Shown here piece after piece: positions 27,096-36,058 of a stretch of DNA of 64,000 nt; within the stretch, counting starts at the first letter, position 1, and every line of letters begins with the position of its first letter. Made by a program: the position numbers and the translations under genes. The notes under the pieces are model-generated. The model did not search any database and was not told where the DNA came from. It saw only the letters and a list, made by a program, of their open reading frames with translations. Source of the stretch: Streptomyces sp. HUAS 15-9 (lineage in GTDB: Bacteria; Actinomycetota; Actinomycetes; Streptomycetales; Streptomycetaceae); assembly GCF_025642155.1 (NCBI RefSeq), contig NZ_CP106798.1:3534001-3598000 (forward strand). The letters run 5' to 3'.

Positions 27096-28253
27096 CTACG
27101 GCAGGTTCCTTGCCATCACGATCCGCTGAACTTGGTTCGTGCCCTCATAAATCTGCGTGATCTTGGCGTCGCGCATCATCCGCTCCACCGGGTAGTCCCG
27201 CGTGTAGCCGTAGCCGCCGAGGAGCTGGACCGCGTCCGTGGTGACCTCCATCGCCACGTCCGAGGCGAAGCACTTGGCGGCCGCGCCCTGGAAGGTGAGG
27301 TCGCGGTCGCCGCGCTCGGACTTGGCCGCGGCCGCGTAGGTCAGCTGGCGGGCGGCCTCGATCTTCATGGCCATGTCGGCGAGCATGAACTGGATGCCCT
27401 GGAAGTCGGCGATCGGCTTGCCGAACTGCTTGCGCTCCTGGACATAGCCCTTGGCGTAGTCGAAGGCGCCCTGCGCCACGCCGAGCGCCTGGGCGGCGAT
27501 CGTGATGCGGGTGTGGTCCAGGGTCTTCATCGCGGTGGCGAAGCCGGTGCCCTCCTCGCCGATGATGCGGTCGGCGGGGATGCGGACGTTGTCGAAGTAG
27601 ACCTCGCGGGTCGGCGAGCCCTTGATGCCGAGCTTCTTCTCCGGCGCGCCGAAGGAGACGCCCTCGTCCGACTTCTCGACGACGAAGGCCGAGATGCCCT
27701 TGGTGCGCTTGGACGGGTCGGTCACCGCCATGACGGTGTAGTACTCGGAGACGCCGGCGTTGGTGATCCAGCGCTTGACGCCGTTGAGGACGTAGTGGTC
27801 GCCGTCGCGGACCGCCTTCGTCGTCATGCCGCCCGCGTCCGAGCCCGCCTCCGGCTCGGAGAGGCAGTACGAGAACATCCCGTCGCCCTTGGCCAGCGGC
27901 GACAGGTACTTCTTCTTCAGGTCCTCGGACCCGGAGAGGATCACCGGGAGAGAACCCAGTTTGTTCACCGCGGGGATGAGGGAGGAGGAGACGCAGGCGC
28001 GTGCCACCTCCTCGATCACGATCACGGTGGCCAGGGCGTCCGCGCCCGCACCGCCGTACTCCTCGGGTACGTGCACGGCGTGCAGGTCGCCCGCGACCAG
28101 GGCGTCCAGTGCCTCCTGCGGGAAGCGTGCCTCCTCGTCGACCGCGGCGGCGAACGGCGCGATCTTAGCCTCGACCAGCGAACGGACGGCGTCGCGGAGC
28201 ATGTCGTGCTCCTCGGACGGGCGGTACAGGTCGAAGTCAGCCGATCCGGCCAC
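27096..28253 (-). CDS. Acyl-CoA dehydrogenase
   Basis: A 385-residue flavoprotein of the medium/short-chain acyl-CoA dehydrogenase family, doing the first oxidation step of beta-oxidation or branched-chain catabolism. Signatures are FSYCLSEPEAGSDAGGMTTK (FAD/substrate), NGVKRWITNAGVSEYYTVMA, FDNVRIPADRIIGEEGTGF and the C-terminal YGYTRDYPVERMMRDAKITQ followed by IYEGTNQVQRIVMARNL, whose Glu is in the usual catalytic-base position. The start is GTG. The upstream region is unusually AT-rich with an inverted TTAC/GTAA element, suggesting control by a TetR- or FadR-type repressor. Chain-length specificity cannot be read. Confidence 0.93.
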   Translation of the reverse strand: MAGSADFDLYRPSEEHDMLRDAVRSLVEAKIAPFAAAVDEEARFPQEALDALVAGDLHAVHVPEEYGGAGADALATVIVIEEVARACVSSSLIPAVNKLGSLPVILSGSEDLKKKYLSPLAKGDGMFSYCLSEPEAGSDAGGMTTKAVRDGDHYVLNGVKRWITNAGVSEYYTVMAVTDPSKRTKGISAFVVEKSDEGVSFGAPEKKLGIKGSPTREVYFDNVRIPADRIIGEEGTGFATAMKTLDHTRITIAAQALGVAQGAFDYAKGYVQERKQFGKPIADFQGIQFMLADMAMKIEAARQLTYAAAAKSERGDRDLTFQGAAAKCFASDVAMEVTTDAVQLLGGYGYTRDYPVERMMRDAKITQIYEGTNQVQRIVMARNLP

Positions 28254-28289
28254 GGTCTCTCACGCTCCAAAGACGCAGTGATACTGACG

Positions 28290-28320
28290 CTAATTACCGT
28301 TAAGTAACTCAAATTTTAAA
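28290..28320 (-). promoter_or_regulatory. AT-rich control region of acyl-CoA dehydrogenase
   Basis: A 31-base AT-rich island in GC-rich DNA, containing an inverted repeat TTAC-N6-GTAA (28294-28307). It lies about 40-65 bases upstream of the GTG. A repressor-operator role is inferred; no clear -35/-10 pair can be fixed. Confidence 0.4.
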
Positions 28321-28431
28321 GGGCCTCCCGCGGCCCGCCTACGTGACCTTGGCGACAGCCGGGAAAATGCCCGGTGGGCGGCCCGACTATGCTCGGCTCC
28401 GCACTGAGACGTACCCGATCTGGAGCACTCC

Positions 28432-29775
28432 ATGAGCCTGAAGATCACCGTGATCGGCACCGGCTACCTCGGCGCCACGCACGCCGCGGCCATGGCCGAG
28501 CTCGGTTTCGAGGTACTGGGACTGGACGTCGTACCCGAGAAGATCGCGATGCTGGAGCGCGGCGAGACCCCGATGTACGAGCCGGGGCTCGACGAGCTGC
28601 TGCGCAGGCATGTCGCCGGTATCGAGGGTTCCTCCGGGAGACTCCGGTTCACCATGGACTGGGCCGAGGTGGCCGAGTTCGGCGATGTCCACTTCGTGTG
28701 TGTGAACACCCCGCAGAAGCACGGCGAGTACGCGGCGGACATGTCGTACGTCGACGCCGCCATCGCCTCCCTCGCCCCCCATCTGACCGGCCCCGCGCTC
28801 GTGGTCGGAAAGTCCACCGTGCCCGTCGGCTCCGCGAACCGGCTCGCCGCCTACCTGGAGGAGCACGCGCCCGCCGGTGCCGACGCCGAGCTGGCCTGGA
28901 ACCCGGAGTTCCTGCGAGAGGGCTTCGCCGTCGAGGACACCCTGCACCCCGACCGGATCGTGGTGGGCGTGCGCAGCGAGCGGGCCGAGAAGCTGCTGCG
29001 CGAGGTGTACGCCACCCCGATGAGCGAGGGCACGCCGTTCGTGGTGACCGACTTCCCGACCGCCGAGCTGGTGAAGACCTCCGCGAACTCCTTTCTGGCC
29101 ACGAAGATCTCCTTCATCAACGCCATGGCGGAGGTGTGCGAGGCGGCCGGCGGCGACGTCGCCAAGCTGGCGGAGGCCATCGGGTACGACGACCGGATCG
29201 GCAAGAAGTTCCTGCGCGCCGGGATCGGGTTCGGCGGCGGCTGTCTGCCGAAGGACATCCGGGCGTTCATGGCGCGCGCCGGTGAGCTGGGCGCGGACCA
29301 GGCGCTGACCTTCCTGCGGGAGATCGACTCCATCAACATGCGCCGGCGCGGGCAGATGGTGGAGATGGCCCGGGAGGCGCTCGGCGGGGGTTCCTTCCTC
29401 GGCAAGCGGGTCGCGGTCCTCGGCGCCACCTTCAAGCCCGACTCGGACGACGTCCGGGACTCGCCCGCGCTCAATGTGGCGGGCCAGATCCATCTGCAGG
29501 GCGGCCAGGTCACGGTGTACGACCCGAAGGGCATGGACAACGCCCGCCGCGTCTTCCCGACGCTGGGGTACGCCGACTCCGCGCTCACCGCCGTCCGGGG
29601 TGCCGACGTCGTGCTGCACCTCACGGAGTGGCGGGAGTTCCGTGAGCTGGACCCGGCGGCGCTGGGCGAGGTCGCGGCGGGCCGGGTGATCCTCGACGGG
29701 CGCAACACCCTCGACCCGGAGCACTGGCGGCGGGCCGGATGGACGTACCGGGCGATGGGGCGTCCGACCGCCTGA
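28432..29775 (+). CDS. ugd: UDP-glucose 6-dehydrogenase
   Basis: A 447-residue nucleotide-sugar dehydrogenase, oxidising UDP-glucose to UDP-glucuronate in two NAD-dependent steps. The Rossmann motif is VIGTGYLGATHAAAMAELGF. KSTVPVGSANRLA and WNPEFLREGFAVEDTLHPDR are typical of the family, the catalytic Cys is in GFGGGCLPKDI, and the C-terminal UDP-binding domain has GATFKPDSDDVRDSPALNV. The ATG has GGAG six bases upstream. Near LCP and glycosyltransferase genes, it may feed uronic-acid polymer synthesis. A 17-bp terminator stem follows. Confidence 0.95.
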   Translation: MSLKITVIGTGYLGATHAAAMAELGFEVLGLDVVPEKIAMLERGETPMYEPGLDELLRRHVAGIEGSSGRLRFTMDWAEVAEFGDVHFVCVNTPQKHGEYAADMSYVDAAIASLAPHLTGPALVVGKSTVPVGSANRLAAYLEEHAPAGADAELAWNPEFLREGFAVEDTLHPDRIVVGVRSERAEKLLREVYATPMSEGTPFVVTDFPTAELVKTSANSFLATKISFINAMAEVCEAAGGDVAKLAEAIGYDDRIGKKFLRAGIGFGGGCLPKDIRAFMARAGELGADQALTFLREIDSINMRRRGQMVEMAREALGGGSFLGKRVAVLGATFKPDSDDVRDSPALNVAGQIHLQGGQVTVYDPKGMDNARRVFPTLGYADSALTAVRGADVVLHLTEWREFRELDPAALGEVAAGRVILDGRNTLDPEHWRRAGWTYRAMGRPTA

Positions 29776-29792
29776 TATCCCGGCGGCAGGGT

Positions 29793-29833
29793 GACGCCGG
29801 TTCGGCCGAGGCTCAGTCGGCCGAACCGGCGTC
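29793..29833 (+). terminator. Terminator hairpin after ugd
   Basis: A perfect 17-bp stem (GACGCCGGTTCGGCCGA with its complement) around a seven-base loop, 17 bases after the ugd stop and followed by CTGTTGC. The flank 29868-29938 then holds two diverged copies of a ccTGTGGGTaCCGCnCCTTCGGC element. Confidence 0.8.
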
Positions 29834-29931
29834 CTGTTGCATTCTGCACCACGGGGCCACCGGATGGCCGACGAACCACCTGTGGGTTACCGCTCCTTCG
29901 GCCATGCGCCCTGTGGGTACCGCGCCTTCGG

Positions 29932-30438
29932 CTACTGCTCCTTGGCGCGGTAGCGGCGCATCTTCGCGCGTGCCCCGCACACCTGCATCGAGCACCAGCG
30001 GCCGCGGCCGGCCGGACTGCGGTCGTAGTACGCCCAGTGACAGGTCACGGCCTCGCAGGCCTTCAGCCGGTTCCAGGTGCCCGCCACCAGCGCCTCGGCG
30101 ACGGCCGCGGCGACCCGGGACAGCAGCGGGGCGCCGTCGGCGGGGGCGAGGGTCGCGGAGCCGTCCCGCTCGTCGACCGCCACATACAGCGGGGCTTGAG
30201 TCAGCAGCTCGCTCAGCGGGCTGACCTCGCGGTGCGGCGGATGTCCGGCGTGGGCGAGCAGTGTCGCGCGCAGTGACTCGCGCAGTGCGCGCGCGTCGGG
30301 CAGCTCGTCCCGCGTGAGCCCGAAGCGGGCCCGGCCCTCCGGCGTGTCGAGCGAGTCGCCGCCGGTTTCGAGGTCGAGCGTGTTCACCAGGGACTCGACC
30401 AGGGCCAGGCTCCCGGGGGCGGGCGATCTCTCACTCAT
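29932..30438 (-). CDS. CGNR zinc-finger regulator-like protein (CGAR variant)
   Basis: A 168-residue protein: an N-terminal helical ABATE-type domain (LVNTLDLETGGDSLDTPEGR, then RALRESLRATLLAH) and a C-terminal zinc finger. The finger has CEAVTC, 19 intervening residues, and CSMQVCGARAKMRRYRAKEQ. In most relatives the last motif is CGNR; here it is CGAR, with all four cysteines kept. Such proteins are taken to be DNA-binding regulators. ATG 30438 is chosen over an earlier one that adds seven residues. It is divergent from a VOC gene, and the shared region is full of GGTAAC elements, suggesting autoregulation. Confidence 0.8.
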   Translation of the reverse strand: MSERSPAPGSLALVESLVNTLDLETGGDSLDTPEGRARFGLTRDELPDARALRESLRATLLAHAGHPPHREVSPLSELLTQAPLYVAVDERDGSATLAPADGAPLLSRVAAAVAEALVAGTWNRLKACEAVTCHWAYYDRSPAGRGRWCSMQVCGARAKMRRYRAKEQ

Positions 30439-30473
30439 GGCCGTGACGCTACCTCTCACGAATTCCCTTGCGA

Positions 30474-30534
30474 CGTTACCTCCGATGCGGGAGCATGAGG
30501 TAACGGTTACTGGTTACCCGCTTCTACAGGTAAC
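30474..30534. promoter_or_regulatory. Clustered GGTAAC/GTTACC operator
   Basis: A perfect inverted repeat CGTTACCTC (30474-30482) / GAGGTAACG (30497-30505) is followed by GGTTAC at 30505 and 30512 and GGTAAC near 30529. That is five half-sites in about 60 bases between the divergent CGNR and VOC genes. The likely ligand is the CGNR protein; this is inferred from position only. Confidence 0.6.
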
Positions 30535-30579
30535 TCAGGTGATCCGCTTTCCCTGGTCACTCGCTTCGAGGAGGAAGTC

Positions 30580-30939
30580 ATGGCTCTCGCCAAGCTGGGC
30601 GTCGTCGTCCTGGACTGTCCCGACCCACGCGCGCTCGCCGGTTTCTACGCCGGGGTGCTCGGCGGCACCGTCGAGGACCAGGGGGAGTGGGTGGACCTCA
30701 AGGTGCCCGGCGGGCAGGCGCTGGCGTTCCAGGAGTCGCCCGGGTTCGTACCGCCGAAGTGGCCTGCGCCCGACGTCTCGCAGCAGTTCCATCTGGACCT
30801 GGTCGTGGAGGATCTGGACGCGGCGGAGAAGGGGGTGCTGGAACTGGGCGCGAAGCCGCTGGACGCGGCGGACCGCTCGCGCACGTGGCGTGTGTACGCG
30901 GACCCGGCGGGGCACCCCTTCTGTCTGTGCAGCAGCTGA
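30580..30939 (+). CDS. VOC family (glyoxalase/dioxygenase fold) protein
   Basis: A 119-residue vicinal-oxygen-chelate protein: LGVVVLDCPDPRALAGFYAG begins the first beta-alpha-beta module, QFHLDLVVEDLDAAEKGVLE the second, and VYADPAGHPFCLCSS is the C-terminal strand. His and Glu/Asp positions fit a weak metal site, but the reaction cannot be told. The ATG has GAGGAGG four bases upstream. A cysteine pair (FCLCS) ends the protein. Just after the stop lies a fragment resembling its own middle part, implying decay of a second module. Control by the divergent CGNR protein is likely. Confidence 0.85.
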   Translation: MALAKLGVVVLDCPDPRALAGFYAGVLGGTVEDQGEWVDLKVPGGQALAFQESPGFVPPKWPAPDVSQQFHLDLVVEDLDAAEKGVLELGAKPLDAADRSRTWRVYADPAGHPFCLCSS

Positions 30940-31042
30940 CGGGTACACCCCGCCCGAGTGGCCGCGCGCCGACCGGAACTCGCAGCAGTTCCATCTCGAC
31001 CTCGACGCCGGGTCCACCTGGATCGACCCTGGCTCTGCCTAG
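30937..31042 (+). pseudogene. Remnant of a second VOC module
   Basis: Read in the frame that follows the VOC stop, the DNA encodes GYTPPEWPRADRNSQQFHLD then LDAG. This closely matches GFVPPKWPAPDVSQQFHLDL of the intact upstream gene, but lacks the rest of the fold and has no start or ribosome site. It is best explained as the remains of a duplicated or fused VOC domain. Confidence 0.6.
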
Positions 31043-31099
31043 GGGGGTGTCGTTCGGGGCGGGGCGGCCCGGTGCGTCCGGGCCCCCGCCCCTCGGCGA

Positions 31100-32278
31100 T
31101 CAGCCGTCCAGTTCCGCGATGGTCGCGTTGGACGGTGCGCGCGTGGTCTGGAGGTCGCGGGCCACGTCCTCCGCCGCGCTCAGGACCCGTACCGCGTTCT
31201 GCCAGGTCAGCTTGGCGAGGTCGGGCTTGGACCAGCCGCGGTCGAGGAGTTCCGCGATCAGGTTCGGGTAGCCGGAGACATCGCTGAGGCCGTCCGGTGT
31301 GAAGGCCGTGCCGTCGTAGTCGCCACCGATGCCGAGGTGGTCGATGCCGGCGACCTCGCGCATGTGGTCGAGGTGGTCGGCGACCGTCGACACCGTGGCG
31401 ACCGGACGCGGGTTGCTCTCCTCGAAGGCGCGGTGCACCTTCATCGCCTCGGCAGTGGTGGCGAGGTGATGGAAGCCATGGGCACGCATGTTCTCGTCCG
31501 CCGCGGCCGTCCAGTCGACCGCCGCCTGGAGCACGAACTTCGGTACGAACGTCACCATCGCGACACCGCCGTTGACCGGCAGCCGCTCCAGCACGTCGTC
31601 CGGAATGTTGCGCGGGTGGTCGCAGACGGCACGGGACGAGGAGTGGGAGAAGATCACCGGGGCGACGGAGGTGTCCAGCGCGTCGCGCATCGTCGTCGCC
31701 GCCACATGGGAGAGGTCGACGAGCATGCCGAGGCGGTTCATCTCCCGCACGACCTCACGGCCGAAGGACGACAGGCCGCCGACGTTCGGCGTGTCCGTCG
31801 CCGAGTCCGCCCACGCGTTGTTGTCGTTGTGGGTGAGGGTCATGTAGCGGACGCCGAGGCCGTAAAGACCGCGCAGCGTGCCCAGCGAGTTGGCGATCGA
31901 GTGGCCGCCCTCCGCGCCCATGAGCGACGCTATACGGCCCTCAGCGCGCGCGGACTCCATGTCGGCGGCGGTCAGTGCGGGCGCCAGGTCGTCCGGGTAG
32001 CGGGCGATCAACTGCCGTACGCAGTCGATCTGTTCCAGCGTCGCGGGGACCGCGTCGGGCAGGTCCGAGCGGACGTACACCGACCAGTACTGCGCCCCGA
32101 CCCCGCCCTCGCGCAGCCGCGGGATGTCGGTGTGCAGGTGGGCCTTCTGGTGGGCGGCGATGTCACGGGCGTCGAGGTCGTAGCGGACCTGTTCGCGCAG
32201 CGCCCAGGGCAGGTCGTTGTGGCCGTCGACGACGGGGAACTCCCGCAGGAGTGCCCGGGCTTCCTCCGCTGAAGCCAT
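31100..32278 (-). CDS. Membrane-type dipeptidase (M19 family)
   Basis: A 392-residue zinc dipeptidase related to renal dipeptidase. Metal-site motifs are [12 protein letters not shown] (His and Asp), [16 protein letters not shown] (bridging Glu), [14 protein letters not shown] (His) and [20 protein letters not shown] (His), with [13 protein letters not shown] near the C-terminus. There is no signal peptide, so it is probably cytoplasmic, hydrolysing dipeptides. ATG 32278 is preferred: GGGGAAG lies eight bases upstream. A GTG at 32287 overlapping the purE stop would leave too short a spacing. It follows purE closely and is probably co-transcribed with purK-purE. Confidence 0.9.
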   Translation of the reverse strand: MASAEEARALLREFPVVDGHNDLPWALREQVRYDLDARDIAAHQKAHLHTDIPRLREGGVGAQYWSVYVRSDLPDAVPATLEQIDCVRQLIARYPDDLAPALTAADMESARAEGRIASLMGAEGGHSIANSLGTLRGLYGLGVRYMTLTHNDNNAWADSATDTPNVGGLSSFGREVVREMNRLGMLVDLSHVAATTMRDALDTSVAPVIFSHSSSRAVCDHPRNIPDDVLERLPVNGGVAMVTFVPKFVLQAAVDWTAAADENMRAHGFHHLATTAEAMKVHRAFEESNPRPVATVSTVADHLDHMREVAGIDHLGIGGDYDGTAFTPDGLSDVSGYPNLIAELLDRGWSKPDLAKLTWQNAVRVLSAAEDVARDLQTTRAPSNATIAELDG

Positions 32279-32283
32279 CGCCG

Positions 32284-32811
32284 TCACTTCCCCGAGCCGA
32301 AGCCGAAGCCGCTCACGCCCTCGACCTTGGCGCGCAGGCGCTTGCCCTTCTCGGTCGCCTGGTCGTTCAGCTCCTGCTGGAACTCCCTCATACGGGTGAG
32401 GAGTTCCTCGTCGTGCGTGGCGAGGATGCGGGCCGCGAGCAGACCGGCGTTGCGGGCGCCGCCCACGGAGACGGTGGCGACGGGGACACCGGCCGGCATC
32501 TGCACGATCGACATCAGGGAGTCCATGCCGTCGAGGTACTTCAGCGGGACCGGGACACCGATGACCGGCAGCGGGGTGACCGAGGCGAGCATGCCGGGCA
32601 GATGGGCGGCACCGCCCGCGCCCGCGATGATCACCTTCAGGCCGCGCTCCGCCGCCTGCTCGCCGTACGCGATCATCTCGCGCGGCATGCGGTGCGCGGA
32701 GACGACGTCGACCTCGTACGCGATCTCGAACTCGTCGAGCGCCTGGGCGGCGGCCTCCATGACGGGCCAGTCGGAGTCCGACCCCATGACGATGCCTACA
32801 ACTGGGCTCAT
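32284..32811 (-). CDS. purE: N5-carboxyaminoimidazole ribonucleotide mutase
   Basis: A 175-residue class I PurE, moving the carboxylate of N5-CAIR to C4 in purine synthesis. The N-terminus [18 protein letters not shown] holds the phosphate/carboxylate pocket, [18 protein letters not shown] the catalytic His, and [20 protein letters not shown] the glycine-rich loop. The ATG overlaps the purK stop by four bases (ATGA, 32808-32811), so the pair is coupled. The C-terminus has an extra basic helix ([13 protein letters not shown]). Confidence 0.96.
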   Translation of the reverse strand: MSPVVGIVMGSDSDWPVMEAAAQALDEFEIAYEVDVVSAHRMPREMIAYGEQAAERGLKVIIAGAGGAAHLPGMLASVTPLPVIGVPVPLKYLDGMDSLMSIVQMPAGVPVATVSVGGARNAGLLAARILATHDEELLTRMREFQQELNDQATEKGKRLRAKVEGVSGFGFGSGK

Positions 32812-33947
32812 TCGGTGATGGTGCCTCTCAGGTAGCCGGCAGCGTGACGGGCGCGCTCCAGCACCTCGTCCAGGTCGTCGCCGTAGGTGTTGACATGACC
32901 GACCTTACGGCCGGGCTTCACGTCCTTGCCGTACATGTGGATCTTGAGCTGGGGGTCGCGGGCCATGCAGTGCAGGTACGCGGAGTACATGTCCGGGTAG
33001 TCGCCGCCGAGGACGTTCGCCATGACCGTCCACCTGGCGCGCGGACGCGGGTCGCCCAGCGGCAGGTCGAGGACCGCGCGGACGTGGTTGGCGAACTGCG
33101 AGGTGATCGCGCCGTCCTGGGTCCAGTGGCCCGAGTTGTGCGGGCGCATCGCCAGTTCGTTGACGAGGACGCGGCCGTCGCGGGTCTCGAACAGCTCGAC
33201 GGCGAGGTGACCGACGACGCCGAGTTCCTTGGCGATGGTCAGGGCCATCTCCTCGGCCTTCACGGCGAGGGCCTCGTCCAGGCCGGGGGCGGGCGCGATC
33301 ACGGTGTCGCAGACGCCGTTCACCTGCTGGGACTCGACGACCGGGTAGGCGACGGCCTGGCCGTGCGGGGACCGTACGACGTTGGCGGCGAGCTCGCGGA
33401 CGTAGTCGACCTTCTCCTCGGCGAGGACCGGGACGCCGGCGCGGAACGGGTCGGTGGCCTCCTCGGCCGACTCCACGACCCACACGCCCTTGCCGTCGTA
33501 GCCGCCGCGGACGGTCTTGAGGACGACGGGGAAGCCGTCGCCCTCGGCCGCGAAGCGGACGACGTCCGCGGCATCCGTCACGATCCGGTGCCGCGGGCAC
33601 GGCACACCGATCGCGTCGAGCCTCGCGCGCATCACACCCTTGTCCTGGGCGTGCACGAGCGCGTCGGGGCCGGGGCGCACGGGGATGCCGTCCGCCTCCA
33701 GGGCCCGCAGATGCTCTGTGGGTACATGTTCGTGATCAAAGGTGATCACATCGCATCCCTGCGCGAACGCACGCAGCGTCTCCAGGTCGCGGTAGTCGCC
33801 GACGACGACATCGCTCACGACCTGTGCCGCGGAATCCTGAGGGGTGTCACTGAGGAGCTTGAACCTGATGCCCAACGGGATGCCCGCCTCGTGTGTCATA
33901 CGAGCGAGCTGACCCCCGCCGACCATGCCGACTACCGGGAACGTCAC
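32808..33947 (-). CDS. purK: N5-carboxyaminoimidazole ribonucleotide synthase
   Basis: A 379-residue ATP-grasp enzyme, converting AIR, bicarbonate and ATP to N5-CAIR, the substrate of the next gene. [20 protein letters not shown] is the N-terminal nucleotide-binding-like strand, [20 protein letters not shown] the ATP-grasp lysine region, and [20 protein letters not shown] the family signature with active-site residues. The start is GTG. Genes purK-purE and the dipeptidase read as one operon. A divergent promoter region of about 200 bases separates it from the GtrA gene. Confidence 0.96.
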   Translation of the reverse strand: MTFPVVGMVGGGQLARMTHEAGIPLGIRFKLLSDTPQDSAAQVVSDVVVGDYRDLETLRAFAQGCDVITFDHEHVPTEHLRALEADGIPVRPGPDALVHAQDKGVMRARLDAIGVPCPRHRIVTDAADVVRFAAEGDGFPVVLKTVRGGYDGKGVWVVESAEEATDPFRAGVPVLAEEKVDYVRELAANVVRSPHGQAVAYPVVESQQVNGVCDTVIAPAPGLDEALAVKAEEMALTIAKELGVVGHLAVELFETRDGRVLVNELAMRPHNSGHWTQDGAITSQFANHVRAVLDLPLGDPRPRARWTVMANVLGGDYPDMYSAYLHCMARDPQLKIHMYGKDVKPGRKVGHVNTYGDDLDEVLERARHAAGYLRGTITE

Positions 33948-34155
33948 GCCCCCAGGGTATCGGCCGTGCCGACGCGGCCGGATTGCACGCCTTCGAACAG
34001 GCTTCTTACCCTGCGTTTCGCCACCTCTTGCCCTGCTTTTCCCCGGCTCTTTCCGATCTGTGGCCGACCCGTGAGCCGGTCCACAGGAAAGCCCGGAGAG
34101 CGGCGGTTAGCATGGCTGGGTTGACCGAATCCTACGGACGGGGGCCTGCACGACC

Positions 34156-34659
34156 ATGGAACATCGTTCCTCGGGGCTGCAACGACTCGTGCGCGAGGTG
34201 GCCAAGTTCGGCGCCGTCGGAGGCGCGGGGCTTCTTGTCAATCTCGGTGTGTTCAACCTGGTACGGCACGTCACCGACCTGCCGGTCGTCAGGGCGAGCG
34301 TCATCGCGACCGTCGTCGCGATCATCTTCAACTACATCGGTTTCCGCTACTGGACGTACCGGGACCGTGACAAGAGCGGGCGCACCAAGGAACTCACGCT
34401 GTTCCTGCTGTTCAGCGTGGTCGGCCTGGTGATCGAGAACGGCGTGCTGTACGCGGCGACGTACGGCTTCGGCTGGGACAGCCCGCTGCAGAGCAACGTC
34501 TTCAAGTTCATCGGCATCGGCGTCGCGACGCTGTTCCGCTTCTGGTCCTACCGGAGCTGGGTCTTCAAGGCGCTTCCGGCCCGTGAGGCCGTGGCCAGCG
34601 CGGAGTCGTTCCTCGATGAGGGATCCGCCGCCCGCCGCGCCACCCAGCGGGTGCCGTAG
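34156..34659 (+). CDS. GtrA family membrane protein
   Basis: A 167-residue protein with four hydrophobic helices: FGAVGGAGLLVNLGVFNLVR, ASVIATVVAIIFNYIGFRYW, LFLLFSVVGLVIENGVLYAA and VFKFIGIGVATLFRFWSYRS. These and the FNYIGFRYWTYRD and RFWSYRSWVF motifs are typical of GtrA/DPMS-type flippases proposed to move polyprenyl-linked sugars across the membrane. This fits the envelope-glycan content of the window, though the partner glycosyltransferase is not adjacent. The ATG has a weak upstream GGGGGCC. It converges on the histidine kinase. Confidence 0.88.
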   Translation: MEHRSSGLQRLVREVAKFGAVGGAGLLVNLGVFNLVRHVTDLPVVRASVIATVVAIIFNYIGFRYWTYRDRDKSGRTKELTLFLLFSVVGLVIENGVLYAATYGFGWDSPLQSNVFKFIGIGVATLFRFWSYRSWVFKALPAREAVASAESFLDEGSAARRATQRVP

Positions 34660-34677
34660 CCCTCCCGCGGGACCTGT

Positions 34678-35949
34678 CTATCGGACCGTCGGATGGTCCT
34701 CGTCGTGTTTCCTGAGCGGGGGCGTACGGGACAGGAACAGGCCGAAGACCGGGGGCTGGGCCTGGAGCAGCTCCAGACGGCCGCCGTCCGCCTCCGCGAG
34801 GTCGCGGGCGACGGCGAGGCCGATCCCCGTCGAGTTCCGCCCGCTGATCGTCCGCTCGAAGATACGGGCGCCGAGGTCGGCCGGCACCCCGGTGCCCTCG
34901 TCGGTGACCTCGACCACGGCTTGGTTGCCGGTGACCCGGGTGCGCAGGGCGACCGTGCCGCCGCCGTGCATGAGGGAGTTCTCGATCAGCGCCGCCAGCA
35001 CCTGGGCGACGGCGCCCGGAGTGCCGACGGCCCGCAGATGCCGCTTGCCGGAGCTGACGATCGCGCGGCCCGCGCTGCGGTAGGCGGGGCGCCACTCGGC
35101 GAGCTGCTGCTGGATGACCTCGTCCAGGTCGAAGGAGACGGCGGAGCCGGTCCGCGGGTCGCGGGCGTTCGTCAGCAGCCGCTCCACGACGTCCGTCAGC
35201 CGCTCCACCTGCGTCAGCGCGACGTTCGCCTCCTCCTTCACCGTGTCCGGATCGTCGGTGAGGGTGATCTCCTCCAGCCGCATCGACAGCGCCGTGAGGG
35301 GCGTACGCAGCTGGTGGGAGGCGTCGGCCGCGAGCCGCCGCTCGGCCGTCAGCATGCGGCCGATGCGCTCGGCTGAGGAGTCGAGGACATCGGCGACCCG
35401 GTCCAGCTCGGGCACGCCGTACCGCTTGTGCCGGGGACGCGGGTCACCGGAGCCGAGGCGCTCGGCGGTCTCCGCGAGGTCGGTCAGCGGGGAGGTGAGA
35501 CGGTTGGCCTGGCGTACGGCCAGCAGGACCGCGGCGATCACCGCGAGCAGCGCCACCGCACCGATGATCAGCAGCGTACGGCCCACCTCGCGCGTCACCG
35601 ACGAGCGCGGCTCCTGCACGGTGACCGTCTCGCCCTCCTCGCCGGCCTGCGTGGAGTGGATGACGTCGCCCTGCGGCTTGGTGCCCACCTCGATCGGCGC
35701 GTGCCCGGGCAGGCGGATCACCGCGTACTGCTCCTTGGCGACCTGGTCGCGCAGGATCTCGGCGTTGACGTTCTCCGCGCCGAGGATCCGGCTGTCGACG
35801 ATGCTGGCCAGGCGCACCGCCTCGGAGTCCACCCGTTCCTGCGCGCTGTTGCTGATGGTCCGGGTCTCGACGATCACCAGGGACACGCCGAAGACCGCGA
35901 TCACCACGAGGACGACGGCAAGGGTGGACTGAATGAGACGACGACGCAC
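34678..35949 (-). CDS. Sensor histidine kinase
   Basis: A 423-residue two-component sensor. TM1 (IQSTLAVVLVVIAVFGVSLV, residues about 7-26), a short extracellular sensor of about 100 residues, TM2 (LLIIGAVALLAVIAAVLLAV), a HAMP linker, and a kinase core. The core has the H box DASHQLRTPLTALSMRLEEI (phospho-His), N box LAALIENSLMHGGG and G boxes VTDEGTGVPADLGARIFERT and STGIGLAVARDL. The GTG start has GGAGGG upstream. It lies 109 bases downstream of its response regulator, probably in one transcript. The signal is unknown. Confidence 0.93.
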   Translation of the reverse strand: MRRRLIQSTLAVVLVVIAVFGVSLVIVETRTISNSAQERVDSEAVRLASIVDSRILGAENVNAEILRDQVAKEQYAVIRLPGHAPIEVGTKPQGDVIHSTQAGEEGETVTVQEPRSSVTREVGRTLLIIGAVALLAVIAAVLLAVRQANRLTSPLTDLAETAERLGSGDPRPRHKRYGVPELDRVADVLDSSAERIGRMLTAERRLAADASHQLRTPLTALSMRLEEITLTDDPDTVKEEANVALTQVERLTDVVERLLTNARDPRTGSAVSFDLDEVIQQQLAEWRPAYRSAGRAIVSSGKRHLRAVGTPGAVAQVLAALIENSLMHGGGTVALRTRVTGNQAVVEVTDEGTGVPADLGARIFERTISGRNSTGIGLAVARDLAEADGGRLELLQAQPPVFGLFLSRTPPLRKHDEDHPTVR

Positions 35950-36058
35950 GGGGCCCTCCGGGCAGTGGCTTTACGACGACCAGTGTGCCTCGGGCATCTG
36001 TGCAGCCGGGCTCGGTACAGCGCCCTGAGAGGCAGCCACCCCACCTCAGCGGCAGCGC

